NCBI RefSeq assembly: GCF_910594005.1
Contig: NC_057819.1
Coordinates: 129,925,669-129,989,668, forward strand
Length of the DNA: 64,000 bases
Source: Cervus elaphus
Taxonomy: Eukaryota > Chordata > Mammalia > Artiodactyla > Cervidae
Direction: 5' to 3'
Each line of letters starts with the position of its first letter. The first letter of the stretch is position 1. This document shows positions 21,423-33,329 of the stretch, one piece after another. A program made the translations under genes and the position numbers. The notes under the pieces are model-generated. The model worked only from the letters and a program-made list of their open reading frames with translations, was not told the origin of the DNA and did not search any database.

Positions 21423-22692
21423 AACACCCCGTGCCCTGGTGGCACTGCGCCAGCTGGTGCCTTGGGTGAGCCGTCTGCACAGAACTCTGCAGCACCCCAG
21501 CCCCCCAGCTCTGACTGGTGGAGGCGAGGAGGAGGGCAGGGGCGCTCACACCTGAGAGAGACGCTCCATCAAAGAAACAGGCTTATGCCAAGTTCTTCCA
21601 GCAAGCTAGCTAAGGGGTAGCTGTTTTGGAAACCAACCATGGCTGTAATTGCATGCTGTTCTCCAAATGCTTTAAACGGATGAATCACGCTAAGACGGTA
21701 ATTCTGGGCCGTTGATTCCAGGACCCGCCAGCAGATGCTCGAATCCGCCAGGGCTCGAGTACCACAATCGCCCTTGGTATTCGCCGGTCCCATATCCGAG
21801 AATTCAGCCCCAGGTGGATGGAAAGGCCCAAGAACCACAAAGGCGGCAGCGGCTGGCCGTCCTAACCCCTTCCTCTCTTCCGAGCCCCTGCTTTCCTCTC
21901 TCTGGCCGCGGGCCCTCCCGGCTTCCTCTCTTGCGTCTGTTCCTTCCCCAGCTCTCCTGCCGGCTTCGTGTCCGACGGCCTCTCCTGAAACTCATGTCCC
22001 CCGGCGCTCCATCTCCAGGGCCCCCTTCTTCTCACTCGACACTCTTTCCCTGGCCGTTCTCCCCCACCCCCAGGGCTTGATTCTCCATCTCTTTGCTGGT
22101 GACGCCCACGCTGACCTTCAGCCTCGATTTCTCTCCCGCCACTTATGCATATGGGTTCAGCCACCTTCCAGAAGTCACAGGATCCCCGCACCCAGCATCT
22201 CCACCGTCAGCTTATTGTTCCATCTGCTGCCATGCAGACCCCGTCTCCCCCAGGGTCTCCCATCACCCCCAGGTACCTGGCTGACCTAGCCAAGCTCACT
22301 GTCATCCGCGAGCCCCTGTTCCCTGTCTTCCTCAGACAGTCACCAGGCTCTGTGGGTTCTTCCTCCCCTCCACCGCTCTCGAATCATCCAGAGCCTGGAT
22401 AAGGCCACAGCCTCGGGGCCATGAGGAAGCATCGTGGAGATGAGTTACCTGGTCCACCCATGCCCACAAAACCACGAGTACCACAGCGTCCAGGCTGAAG
22501 GAGCACGCCTGGTGCTTTCCATCCAAGGGCCGAAGGCTCAGATGCCCGTAGGGGATGAAGGATAGCAGAACCGGGTGCAGGCCATCAGGCAGGGACAGGC
22601 AGGTGGGGCTGGGCGGGTGCGAACAGTCAGGAGGGGCAGGGTCCGCAGTGACTTTGGAACAGCTAGCACAAGCGCGACCTCAAGGAGCTTAA
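21423..22692. other. Unassigned intronic sequence, GC-rich
   Basis: 21860-22280 is C-rich with overlapping long open frames on both strands caused by composition. No repeat or exon recognised. Confidence 0.5.
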
Positions 22693-22926
22693 AACTTTTT
22701 AATTAATTAGTCTATGGCTGCGCTGGGCCTCTGTCGAGATGTGGGACTACTCTCTACTGCGGCGTGTGGGCTTCTCGCTGTTTCTCTTGTAGAGCAGGGG
22801 CTCAGAAGTTGTGGCGCCTGGGCTCGGCTGCCCTGCGGCAGGTGGGATCTTCCCAGACCAGGGATCAAACCCACGTCCCCTGCAGTGGCAGGCGGATCCT
22901 TTACTATTGAACCCCCAGGGAGGTCC
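22693..22926 (-). repeat. CHR-type tRNA SINE
   Basis: 'tatggctgcgctgggcctct' through 'gggatcttcccagaccaggg' to the head 'ccccagggaggtccc'. Good length and order. Confidence 0.88.
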
Positions 22927-24450
22927 CTGGAAACCACGATACTTTGAAAACATAATTCGGCTCAGAGAGATGGTCCGGTGGCCACTGGCTTCTGTGTTGA
23001 GTTCATTCAGGTGCCCTCTGACCGGTAACATCTCAAAATCAACTTTTTTTCCCCCTGAAGGCAATGTCACCGCTTCCTTCAATGGTCTGCCCTGTGGCTG
23101 TGGACCGTGGTTGCCAGGAACTGCTTCCTCACAGAATCCCACCCACTCTCCCCCTCGGCCCCCACCTTTCCTGGGGTTTCTTTACACCCCGTCGCATCCT
23201 TTCCTCAAGACCCTGAGCTGCCATGGGGCCCCCGTGTGTCCATGTAGTCACTGAGGTTGCTGGACTCTGATGCTATGTGTGAAGGGGCCCGTCTGCTCCA
23301 CGAAGCCCCAGACGCAGGTGTGGGCTGCCACGTCGCGGGGCGAGATCTTTTCCTTTATCTCGATTCTCATTCCTGCCTGTCAGACTCGCGAGTCGCTCCC
23401 TCGCCCCCACTCCAGGGTCAGCATCAAACAAGATGCCTGTGGCGATGAGCCCAGGAGACGGGAGATGGGTGAAGCCTTCAGAATGTGAGGACCGTCACCC
23501 AGACCCGGGGCTTGATTGGCCTCATCAAAGCCTGCGGGCTGCTCTTCCTGCCCCGGGCGTGGGGAGGGGGTGTGGGCATCGTGCCCAGGCACGGCTGGTC
23601 GATCTCCACTTGGCTTGGACCACATGGACCGTCGGGGTGGGCGGTGTCAGGGCACTGAGGGGTCCTGCAGGGCTGAGCTGGCACCGGGCCCTCCCGAGCC
23701 CCGGGAGCCGAGCACACTCCAGAGACGTCCGTGCCAGCCACTGACAGCCCGCCCCGGGCACCGTGCTCACGGCGCGGCTTCCCGTCTGGTGGCACCTCGT
23801 CTCCCGCGACATCAAGATGTCAACTCCAATGTCCCTCTCTTCTGTCACCCGTGCTTTCTGCTAAGCTTCGTGTCTCTGAAGAAAGGAGAAGAAAAGTCTT
23901 TCTGACCCAGCTCCCCGCTTCCCAAGACCAGACAGATCCTCTGAGTTATGTAAACCCCCCACAGGGCTCTCCATTCTGGATCGGGCTGGGGAGGCAGGGC
24001 TGTTTTCAGCCTCATGAAACCCTCTGATAAACTAGGCTCCTTGTGGGGGGGAGGTTTATGCCCCTCTGACTCTGCCCCCATCACCACTGTGTCCAGGGTA
24101 TGGAGCGTGGGGAATGGCGGGGACAGTGGATCCATACAATGCCGGCCACAGAGATGGAAGGAGGGTGACCTCACGCAGACCCTGGCTTTCAGTCTGTCTG
24201 CCCCACTTACAAATCCACACGCAGTTCGTGATTTGGGTTCTTCCTTTCAAATTCCTCTGATCTTACTGCAGAACACCCACCCCGCCCCCAGTCAAGGCAT
24301 GTAAGCCTTCTCTGCCCTTAGCTCATGCTGCAGACCATGCAGGGTTTCGTGGGAGGGAGGGAGGAAGATAAAAAAGAGAAAGACAGACTAATACTAGGGG
24401 GAGGGGCGGCGTAAAAACAGTCGTCAGACGATTAAATGCATCTTTTGAAA
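22927..24450. other. Unassigned intronic sequence
   Basis: GC-rich, with CpG clusters near 23330 and 23690-23800. No exon, repeat or RNA gene recognised. Confidence 0.5.
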
Positions 24451-24499
24451 GAGAGGTTTTGCTTTTTAAAATTCCGATTCTGTGTAATTAACAAGTGAC

Positions 24500-24840
24500 G
24501 TGCCTAAAACATTGACATGCAGAGGTGGAAGATAAAGGGATGACAAAAGACACAAGGCGGATGCCGGCGGAGAGAAAGCAGGTATTAACAATTTCAGTCT
24601 CAGACCGGCAGACGTGAAGGCGGAAAGCCACCGAGAGAATAAAGGTCAAGACTTAATGACAAGAGAAACAATGTACCCGGCTGACATAATGATCCCGCGT
24701 GTGTAGGCTTCCAGCAACATCAGCCTCACAAGCCTCAGGAAAAATGGTCAGAATTGCAAGGAGCAGCAGACAGAAGCCCAGTCGTGGTGGGGAGAACAGT
24801 TCCCCTCCCTGACGCTGATAAAATGGATAAAGTGTTAACA
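24500..24840 (+). repeat. Degraded LINE-1 ORF2 fragment
   Basis: 'gagagaaagcaggtattaac', 'cagtctcagaccggcagacg' and 'gacataatgatcccgcg' follow the order of the L1 endonuclease region, with many changes and breaks. An old copy; not coding. Confidence 0.45.
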
Positions 24841-25795
24841 AAATGTGAGTAATGGACGTGTGTGGACCCCCAACCCAGCAGTTAGGAAAACTTCAACCTT
24901 CTTCCCGAGCACACGGCGTGGGTGTTTCCCAGAAATGGTGACAGCAGTGTGCCACAGAGAAAGTCAGAACACCCCCAGACCAGTGCCATTCAGACCAGGC
25001 TCTCCGACCTCAGTGCCCGTAATTGAAAGATAGCAACCGGATAGCTAAAGTCACTGGTCAGTGGATGGCGAAGCCCTCAGGCACCATGAGATGAGCACGG
25101 GAGGGGACGCAAACCAGATGGTCCAAAGAACCAGTGGGCGAAGGTCCTGGTCGCCCCTGACCTCAGGGGCGCTTCAGAGAACGGAGCGTTTCATCAGGAG
25201 GGTGGGGACCGCCCGCTTGGAGGAGGTGGTTGAGAGCACGTGGTACCTCGACCAGCGGGTAGGTGATGTCACCAAGGTGGGTGGGGTTCACGTGGCAATT
25301 TATGCAAGTGAGACTAAAGGCCAAAGGAAAAGTACCTTCTTCAGCAAGAGGCTGACAGCCTTGGTGGGTTCCGATGGCAAAGTCCAAGAGGCAATTTGAA
25401 CCTTAACCCTGCTCAAGGGAAGAATTCTGGTGGAGGAGTATATGGATCCCTGTGAAGAATCCAGCAACTGGACAGATGCTGTTGATACCAGTGTTATGTA
25501 TTATTTTAAGAGTGACAGAGAAGTTAGAGGATGACTCGATGATGGTGGAATGGAGAGGCTAATGGGAAGAAGGGGGTTTAGACTCCGAACCAATAGGCTG
25601 CATTTGTCACCTGATTCTTTCATCGTGTGGGAGGGAGAGTTCAAGTTCAGGAGATGTAGGCAATCACATAGGTAGATGAAAGGGGCTGAGGGGGAAGGAA
25701 GGACAGGTCTGCATGGATTTGGGAGGAGAAAAGAGTTAGCTGGCCTGCGATGTGTGGACCAAGCTAGCTGGGCCAGGCAGAGCTGTCCATTTAGT
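24841..25795. other. Unassigned intronic sequence
   Basis: A 112-codon frame at 25061-25399 has no recognisable domain and no splice sites in register. Nothing else recognised. Confidence 0.45.
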
Positions 25796-25796
25796 G

Positions 25797-25925
25797 CAGG
25801 GGTTGGCAAGTGTTCGCACGTGGGCCAAATTGGGCCCAACACTTGCTTCTATAAGTAAAATTTTATTGGAACACAGCCATGGCCAACTTCACCATCCAAG
25901 TTGTGACACCAGCTACCAGAAAAGA
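25797..25925 (+). repeat. hAT-like DNA transposon fragment
   Basis: Starts with a caggggttggcaa terminal-repeat-like sequence and contains 'ttttattggaacacagccat', both typical of a common mammalian Charlie/MER group element. Family not assigned. Confidence 0.5.
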
Positions 25926-25930
25926 CTACA

Positions 25931-26383
25931 TGTGTTGTTGTTGCTGTTGTTAATTCACTAAGTTGTGTCTGGCGCTTTGTGACCCCCATGGACTGCAGCA
26001 TGCTAGGCTTCCCTGTCCTTCACCATCTCCTGGAGTTTGCTCAAATTCATGTCCATGGAGTCAGTGATGCTGTCTAACCATCTCATCTTCTGCTGCCCCC
26101 TTCTCCTCCTGTTCTCAATCTTTCCCAGTGTCAAGGTCTTTTGCAAGGAGTCAGCTCTTCACATCAGATGGTCAGAGTATTGGAGCTTCAGCTTCAGCAC
26201 CAGTCCTTCCAATGAATATTCAGGGTTGACTTCCTTTAGGATTGACTGGTTTGATCTTGCAGTCCAAGGGACTCTCAAGAGTCTTCTCCAGCATCTCCGT
26301 TTGAAAGCATCAGTTCTTTGGTGCTCAGCCTTCTTTATGGTCCAACTGTCACACCCATAAATGACTCCTGGAAAAACCATGGC
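25931..26383 (-). repeat. BovB LINE 3' part
   Basis: Minus-strand 3' region from a TGTTGTTG-rich tail through the WCWRRLLRVPW-type segment (with a small deletion) to 'ccataaatgactcctgg'. It is followed directly by plus-strand BovB 5' sequence, as in the copy at 2913-3898. Confidence 0.88.
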
Positions 26384-26465
26384 TTTGGCTGGAGGAGGAA
26401 ATGGCAAACCACTCCAATATTCTTGCCTCGAGAATCCCACAAGCAGTATGAAAAGGCAAAAAGAC
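26384..26465 (+). repeat. BovB 5'-region segment, copy 1
   Basis: 'ggaaatggcaaaccactcca' and 'caagcagtatgaaaaggcaa' belong to the BovB 5' region but in the opposite orientation to the preceding 3' part. Confidence 0.75.
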
Positions 26466-26471
26466 TACAGG

Positions 26472-26663
26472 TGTGTGTTAATGTCACTCAGTCATGTCTG
26501 ACTCTTTGCAACCCAATGGACTGTAGCCTGCCAGGTTCCTCTGCCCCTGGAATTCTCCAGGGACAAGAATACTGAAGTGGGTAGCCATTCCCTTCTCCAG
26601 AGAGCAAATCTGGGTCTCCCGCAATGCAGGCAGACTCTTTACCATCTGGCAGGAAGCCCTGCC
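26472..26663 (-). repeat. Bov-tA SINE
   Basis: Slightly shortened minus-strand copy ('ctcagtcatgtctgactctt' to 'accatctggcaggaagccc'). It sits between two copies of the same BovB segment. Confidence 0.88.
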
Positions 26664-26675
26664 ATCATTTGACTG

Positions 26676-26750
26676 AAGGAAGGAATGGTAAATCACTCCA
26701 GTATTCTTGCCGCGAGAACCCCATCAACAGTAGGAAAAGGCAAGAAGTCT
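26676..26750 (+). repeat. BovB 5'-region segment, copy 2
   Basis: 'ggaatggtaaatcactccag' and 'gaaccccatcaacagtagga' repeat the content of 26384-26465 after the SINE. The two copies have diverged. Confidence 0.7.
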
Positions 26751-27870
26751 ACCTGTGGGGCCCCAGCGAGTAATTTGTATATGGCTGCTGCCATCTAGTG
26801 TTCAGAGGCTGTTGCTTCGTCGCGGCTGTGGCGCCCTCCCCACCACCAGCCTTCCACCTGGCCCGCCTTCCTCTCCCAGTAGATGGCCTACATCTTCAGG
26901 GGACCCGTTCAGAACCGAACATCTCCTGGAGGAAGGCGGGTCTCCGCCAGCAGTTCGAGGGAATCACGGCTTTCTTCTTTCCGATCGGGTCCCGCCGCAG
27001 TTTCTCTTTGGTTTCACCACAAAGCCGTTCTCCATCCTGCCGGTCCTTGGGGAGTTGGCCACTTAAGCGGTTTTCCCTCTTGAAGTGTCATTACCTCCAG
27101 AGAACGCGTGCTCCAGAGAGGAAGCGTGCCCTCAGCTCTTAACTCAGCGGCAGGCATAATTCAAGCCAGCAGGGAGAGCGAGGCTATTTATGCTTCAGAT
27201 TTGGCCTCACGTATCGCATGCATCCTACTTAAGCACGAGCAGAGAGGCGTCTGTAATCCGAGAACACACCCTGACCGGCAGGCATGGCAGACATCCCGTA
27301 GCTGGCTGCGTGCAGCAGAGGAGGCTGGCCGCTGACCTGACGGTACACAGAATCCACAGAGCACATCCCCAGGTATTCCTGGACTTTTTTTTTTTTTTTT
27401 CTGCTGAGTGTCCCGACCAGCCATTGCTACCCAACACCCAGACACTTAGTCAAGGATGCCTGCAGTCTTAGCCAGCATCTGGACCTGACATGGCTCATTG
27501 AGTTACACACGCAGGCATCAGAATAAACTTTGAAGTCTGTTTGCCGCTCAGATCAAAGAGCAAAGCGAAAGTCAGGTATAGCCTTCTGCCTGGCTTAAAA
27601 ACCGATATGCATGTTGAAGTAATAGCATTCATTTAAGACAGCAGCCATTAATCAGCTAAGCAGCCATTTGTTTAGACACAAAGACGGCAGTAGACATATT
27701 TTCCTGCTCGTTAGTCAACATTAATCAGTTGATGGGTGCGTAGACCTATATGTGCACATCCATCTGTCCCAGTTGTCCACCTACTTCTCTTCAAGTTTAA
27801 TCTGGAAAACATGTTTGCAAGGTAAATGCAGAGTGTTGAAGAGGAGACTTTGTTGATGTGGTGAGAGGGG
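26751..27870. other. Repeat-poor intronic block
   Basis: 26820-27120 is moderately CpG-rich. 27590-27740 has 'catttaagacagcagccatt', aatcagctaag and acattaatcagttgatg with no repeat; a possible conserved element. A T run occupies 27387-27400. Confidence 0.45.
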
Positions 27871-28082
27871 ACTTGTTTAGTTGCTCAGCCATGTCTGACT
27901 CTTTTATGGCCCCATGGACTGCAGCCCGCCAGGCTCCTCAGCCCATAGGGTTTCCCAGGCAAGTATACTGGAGTGGATTGCCATTTCCTTCTCCGGGACT
28001 CTTCCGGACCCAGGGATTGAACTCGCATCTCTTGTGTCTCCTGAACTAGCAGGTGGGTTCCTTCTGCACCACCAGGGCAGCC
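27871..28082 (-). repeat. Bov-tA SINE
   Basis: Minus-strand copy; the head is at 'gcaccaccagggcagcc'. It is followed within 10 bp by a CHR fragment of the same orientation. Confidence 0.9.
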
Positions 28083-28090
28083 AGGAGCGC

Positions 28091-28202
28091 TTTTTTTCTG
28101 GCTGTATCACGTGCCTTGTGGTATCTTAGTTTCCCACCCGGGAACCCATGTCTCCTGGCTTGGCAGGCGCATTCTTTATCACTGAGCTACCAGGGAAGCC
28201 CT
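28091..28202 (-). repeat. CHR-type SINE, internally deleted
   Basis: T-rich start, 'ggctgtatcacgtgccttgt', then the head 'ctaccagggaagccc'. The middle of the element is missing. Confidence 0.75.
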
Positions 28203-28686
28203 GGAGGGCACTCGGGGAAATAAAACATAAATTCTTTCATTGGTCTTCACTTAGCATCTTTTACGGAGCAGGCTGCCAGGGCCAGCTCCACGTCGCAGGC
28301 TGCTCTGCTAACGCCCCAGACCTCCCTTGGCAGGACCAAGTTGCCAGACTTCTGGGGAGTCCTGACGAGACTGTCTCTTCCCCAAGGCTGCTAATCTTGA
28401 CCTCCTAACCTGGATCTCAGCTTTCCCGGGTTGGGGAAGGCACAGCCCAGCCTCAGCTCCCTGCAGAGCAGTCTCTAGCCTGAGACGTGGAGCCCCAGCA
28501 TGAGGACACACCCAGACCAGCCACACACACAGGCTCCTCCCCACCGCCACCCCTTCCATCACGTCAGCAAAGCTGGAGGTAAATTCTTGTGCTGCTTGCA
28601 TTTTCTATAGCAGATGGCACTTTCCATTCTATTTGATGCAGACAAGCTCTTCTCTTGAACCCATCAAAGTTCCTTGCCTGGAATTC
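28203..28686. other. Unassigned intronic sequence
   Basis: No exon or repeat recognised. Confidence 0.5.
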
Positions 28687-29024
28687 TTCAGTTCAGTCTG
28701 TCAGTCGTGTTCGACTCTTTGCGACCCCATGGACTGCCGCACGCCAGGCTTCCCTGTCCATCACCAACTCCCAGAGCCTACTCAAACTCATGTCCATCGA
28801 GTTGGTGATGCCATCCAACCATCTCATCCTCTGCTACCCCCTTCTCCTCCTGCCTTTAGCATCAGGGTCTTTTCCAATGAGTCAGTTCTTTGCATCAGGT
28901 AGCCAAAGTCTTAGAGCTTCAGCTTCATCATCAGTCCTTCCAATGAATATTTAAGACTGATTCCCTTTAGGATTGACTGGTTTGATCTCCTTGCAGTCTG
29001 AGGGACTCTGAAGAGTCTTCCAGC
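28687..29024 (-). repeat. BovB LINE 3' end
   Basis: Begins with the cttcagttcagtctg tail and runs to 'actctgaagagtcttccagc'. 5'-truncated as is usual for LINE copies, with a short deletion near 28855. Confidence 0.9.
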
Positions 29025-29578
29025 CGGGAATTCTAGAATTTTTTATTGACAGCTCCTCCCCATAAGTACATTTTTCTTTCCAGTCCCCCTACACAGCTGC
29101 CTAGCCTTACCTTGAATTATCCGGAGCCGGTGGAATCGGCAGCTGGTTGGCAGACAGCGCCACCGTGCGGCAGTGGGCTGTCAGGGCGAGACTCTGGGTA
29201 CCACGCACAGGCCCGCGTCCTGGGCTCTCAGGACCCGCATTTCAGTTTCCAGCCGAGTCACGTGAGAAAGGAGCGTGGCAGCTGCAGTTCTAGGACTGCC
29301 AGTGTCTGATGGACAATAAAAGTGCCCCCCAGGCATGTGAAGACCGGTGTGCAAACGCTGCCTTTTCTAGTTCGCAAAGTAAAGGCATCGAAACAAAGCT
29401 GCTCTCACGACCAGTCCCTCTCTCTTACAATCTGTATTTATCACCAAAAATTAGTTCATAAACTCAGGATAAAACCAAGTCCTTTCTGCCCCCCACCCCG
29501 CCCCAGACAGGGACTTACTTTTCTCTCTCTTCGAATTCGCAAAAGCCCTTTTCAATAATGATATGTAATTATGTTCTC
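29025..29578. other. Unassigned intronic sequence
   Basis: No repeat or exon recognised. Confidence 0.5.
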
Positions 29579-29638
29579 GGGCTTCCCAGGCGGCTCAGTA
29601 GTAAAGAACCTGCCTGCCGATGCAGGAGACAAGAGTTC
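29579..29638 (+). repeat. Bov-tA SINE head only
   Basis: 'gggcttcccaggcggctcag' to 'gatgcaggagacaagagttc', about 60 bp, then unrelated sequence. Confidence 0.8.
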
Positions 29639-29980
29639 CGCAGGTTCCAGGCCAGAGACCCGGGTCCAGGAGCCAGGACCTCTGGTCTCCTGTGACTCGG
29701 GCTCCGCCTGCAGACGCCGTGCCTTCACAGCCTTCCTCCCCACGCCGGCCCTCCCAGGCTGGCTTTGCCGTCCAGTCTCCGCGCTGGCTGTCCCTCTGAT
29801 ACTGTGTGTATCTATTTCCCCATCTTGCACCCTCGCCCGGCGCCTCTTCAGTTCTCTGCATGGGGCCCGGGACCAGGCTGGGCGTGGTCTGCTCTGCACC
29901 TGGCCTTGATGGCCCGCCTGAATTCTATGGCTGATTTTAGAGTGGGCAGCCCCCTCTGTACAGCTTGAGCTGCTTCTCTA

Positions 29981-30560
29981 TTGCACGCCCCCCGCCCCGG
30001 TTTCCTGGACTCTCTCCCGCCCCCCCAGCGTCACCGCACGAGTTGCGGGCCCAGAACAAGGAGGCGGCTCCGTGCTGCCCTGCCTGTCGGCCGCCTCTCG
30101 CATCAGCGGCACAAGCAGCCCGTCTGCGCGGGGCGCCTCCTCCTCCTCCTCCGCGCTCCCCGGCCACCCCCACCCGAGTGCCTGGCGACAGGGCCGACCG
30201 TCTTGGCACCGGGGACCGATCTCAGCACAACGTGTGCTCTGTCTAGCCCGGGGCGGGCTTGGGGGGAGGCGTGGACCCCGCGAGGCTCTTGAAGAGCAGC
30301 CTCGTCGTTTCTCTGTGGCTTTCCCAGGCGCTGGGGATGACACAGACTTCCCCCTCCTACATTCCCACCGCTGCCCTGTCCCTCCTCCAGCACCGCTTGT
30401 CACACGCAGCAAGAGGCAGAAAGCAACTGCGCTTTCCAGAGTCGCCAGCGGGGCTCGGATGGGTGCTGGTGTTGAATCCACTGCCTTTTGCCGGGCCAGC
30501 TAGGAGAGCAGCCTGGGCGCAGTAGCGGGTTTGCGGCGTGGCGCTGGTGGCTGCCTTCGG
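29981..30560. promoter_or_regulatory. CpG island
   Basis: By hand count 30001-30300 has 30 CpGs in 300 bp at high GC, an observed/expected ratio near 0.8, and CpG density stays raised to 30560. No recognised repeat is inside. It contains ggggcggg-type Sp/KLF boxes and a (CTC)n stretch. It could be an internal promoter, an enhancer or the start of a non-coding transcript; sequence alone does not decide. Confidence 0.65.
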
Positions 30561-30769
30561 GGCTGTTTACACGGACCGCTCAGTCCTTACGGCCCTCCCA
30601 GCAGCCAGGTGAGAATCCGGAGCCCGGGGACTTGCCCTGAAGTCAAGCTCATGGCAGGCGGCAGGTGTGCGGAAGCCCAGCGTTAACACCCCTGCCCCAG
30701 CTCTCTGCCCCCCAGCCTGCCTCTGGTCATCGTGAAACATTTAGTGAGTGCTTCCCACGTGCAGGATTA

Positions 30770-30980
30770 TTTTCCCAGGAGGCGCAATGGCAAAGGATCC
30801 ATCTGCCGATGCAGGAGACAGAAGAGACACAGGTTCGATCCCTGGGTCGGGAAGATCCCCTGGAGGAGGAGATGGCAGCCCACTCCAGGACTCTTGCCTG
30901 GGAAGCCCCACGGACAGAGGAGCTGCAGTCCATGGGGTCGCAGAAGAGTCAGATACGACAAACCGCTGAGCACACACGCA
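30770..30980 (+). repeat. Bov-tA SINE
   Basis: Head 'ttcccaggaggcgcaatggc', body 'cgatccctgggtcgggaaga', tail ending at 'cgctgagcacacacgc'. Confidence 0.9.
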
Positions 30981-32750
30981 AATCCATTCTGAACAGTGTC
31001 TTTGTAAGACAAGGAGAAGAGATACACAGGCGCACACACAGGCTTTTGGGTGATGACACAGAGATACCCGGAGGGAACCAGAGATCAGAGTGACTCAGCC
31101 AGAAGCCAAGAAGTCTTCAGGAGTGCCCGCTGCCGCCGGAAGCTGGGCAAGCCAAGGGAAGACCTTCCCTAGAGATTTCTGAGCGAGGGTGGTCCTGCCG
31201 ACACTGTGCTTTCGAGCATCTAGCCTTCAGACCACAAGAATGCATCTCTGTTGTCTTCAGCCACCTGGATGGCGGCCCTTGGTTACGGCGGCCGTAGGGA
31301 ACCAATACACACGCCGCCCCCCCCAACCCCGTCTCCATCTGCGTCTCCCCGCCCCCACGTAGATTTCTCCCCCTCCGCCCGCAGCGGATGGTGAGCTGTG
31401 AGCATCCCTCTTGGATCCAGTCTGTCCTCTCTCCTGACACATTTTGTCTCCCTGCCCCCCGCCCAAGCCTTCACTTCCTGTTTCAAAAGGAGTTTCCCAT
31501 TTGGTTTGGTTTTTTTTTGTTGTTGTTTCGTTAAGCCTCTCCCAGTTCAGTCTGGACCCAACTGGACGAAAGCAAGGCGCTCTCCTCTCCTGAGAGGCCG
31601 CTTCCAGAGGCCGCCCCGTGGGAGTTGGGGCTGTCCCCCACATCGGAGCTATTAAACTGTCGTAAGAAAGAGGCCTTTGTCACGGGCACCGCGGCCGTCG
31701 GCTCCGAAACAGAGGCAGATTGTGCCAGAAAACAAACAACAGGAAAAAAAAAAGGTCCAACCACAAAATTCTTTGGGCCTTCAGTCATCAGCCTCTCGCT
31801 TGTTCTTAAAAGACAAGTTTCCTTTCTTCGGGTGTGATTCCATCAGATGGGGCGTCGGGGTTTTCATTTAAGCGCGGGCTGGAGGCCGCCCCCGCCCAGC
31901 TCCCTCCTGCATGATGTCCCGACCACAGCCTGCAGGTGGGGAGTGGGGGCGGCCCCAGGCCTGCTCAGGGGGGCTTCGCAGGAGACGGAGGGGCCTGAAT
32001 GGGTAGTTTTCAGTGCAGGGAAGGGAGAAGCGATGGAAAAAGTCATGGAGGCCAAGACACCATCATCATGTTACAAATGGGCAATGGATGGCCTTCTGAC
32101 TTGACCTTGGCTCTAGGAGAGACCTCAGGAAGCCTCATTTCACGCCGGAGACAGTCAGAAGGCAAGTGACTTGCCCAAAGCCTCACCATTTCCCAAGCTC
32201 AGACCAGCGCTGCTGGCCCGCGGCCCCTGGTCAAAGCACCCTGTGGCCCAGCCTGGCATGGGAACTGCCGTGGCCCCGAGCCTTCCGTCTGGTGCCTTGG
32301 CCTCAGCCCACCTCCAGCCAGCTCTCGCCCTTGACCATCTCCAGGTGGGAGGTCAGGGGGCACATGAGCATCGTCAAGTCTCCCCTGTGCCAGGAAGCAC
32401 CCCACAGCGTGAGAGCCAAGGTTCTAGAAGGAAACTGGAGAAGAGGGGCTTAGGAGACCTCCCACCCCATTTCCACTGTCCCTTACAAAGGGGGTTACGC
32501 TTCCCAAGGTCATGGCTTTCCCAAGTCAGGGGAGAGAGGGACCACTTCAGAGGACAGAGGACAGGCCAGCGTTTCACTGCAGGTGAGTGAATGACAGCCA
32601 GAGAAACGCCAGCTTTTTCTGACAGGAGGACAGATGATTGCATAATTGGCAGGACCTCATGCAAAACGAAAAGGCGATGTCTCTTGTTCAAAAAGCAGGA
32701 CAAAAAGCTTTTTCCTTTCTTCCGTGATGTCTCTTCTCTTTCAATCTGTC
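30981..32750. other. Repeat-poor intronic block
   Basis: C-rich at 31310-31390 and a T/G run at 31508-31530. No exon or transposon recognised. Confidence 0.5.
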
Positions 32751-32806
32751 GTGGTGTTTTGTTTTATTTAAAAAAATTTCATTGTGATAGAGTATACATG
32801 CATAAA

Positions 32807-33029
32807 GGGGCTTCCCTGGTGGCTTAGCGGCAAAGAATCTGCCTGCAGTCCAGGAGCCGCAGGAGACACGGGTTCGATCCCTGGGTCGGGAAGATCCCCC
32901 GGAGAAGGGCGTGGCAACCCACGCCAGTGCTCTAGCCTGGAGAATCCCATGGAGAGAGGAGCCTGGCGGGCTACAGTCCATGGGATTGCGAAGAGTTGGA
33001 CACGACTGAGGCAACTTAGCACGCATGCT
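32807..33029 (+). repeat. Bov-tA SINE with target-site duplication
   Basis: Full-length copy flanked by tacatgcataaa (32795-32806) and tacatacataaa (33030-33041), one mismatch in 12. Confidence 0.93.
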
Positions 33030-33329
33030 TACATACATAAAATTAACCGTTTTTACGTGTATGATGGTGTCAGTAAGTACATCATGTTGTGTAGCCATCA
33101 TCTTCTTCAACTCCAGAACCCTTTTCATCTTAAAAAAAAGACTGAAACCTTTTCCCCAGGGAACAACAACCCCTCCCCTCACCCCCACCCAGCCCCAGGC
33201 AACCCCTACTCTACTTTCGGGCTCTGTGACTTTGACTACTTACTCCAGGAACCTCATATAAAGGGGATCATTTTGTATTTGTCTTTTTATTTTATTATTA
33301 TTTTTAAAATGTTATTCTCTGTTCTGCGA

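Noticed and set aside
25061..25399. 112-codon plus-strand frame, considered as a pseudogene
   Set aside because: I could not match it to a protein, and it has neither splice sites nor a poly-A tail. Left unassigned; a translated search would settle it.
29978..30503. Overlapping long frames on both strands in the CpG island (167 and 143 codons)
   Set aside because: High GC and CpG content depletes stop codons in every phase. Neither frame resembles a known protein.
32807..32885. tRNA-like A-box and B-box sequences at SINE heads (here and in other Bov-tA and CHR copies)
   Set aside because: They are SINE promoters. None folds into a complete tRNA gene with intact acceptor and anticodon arms as far as I can read.
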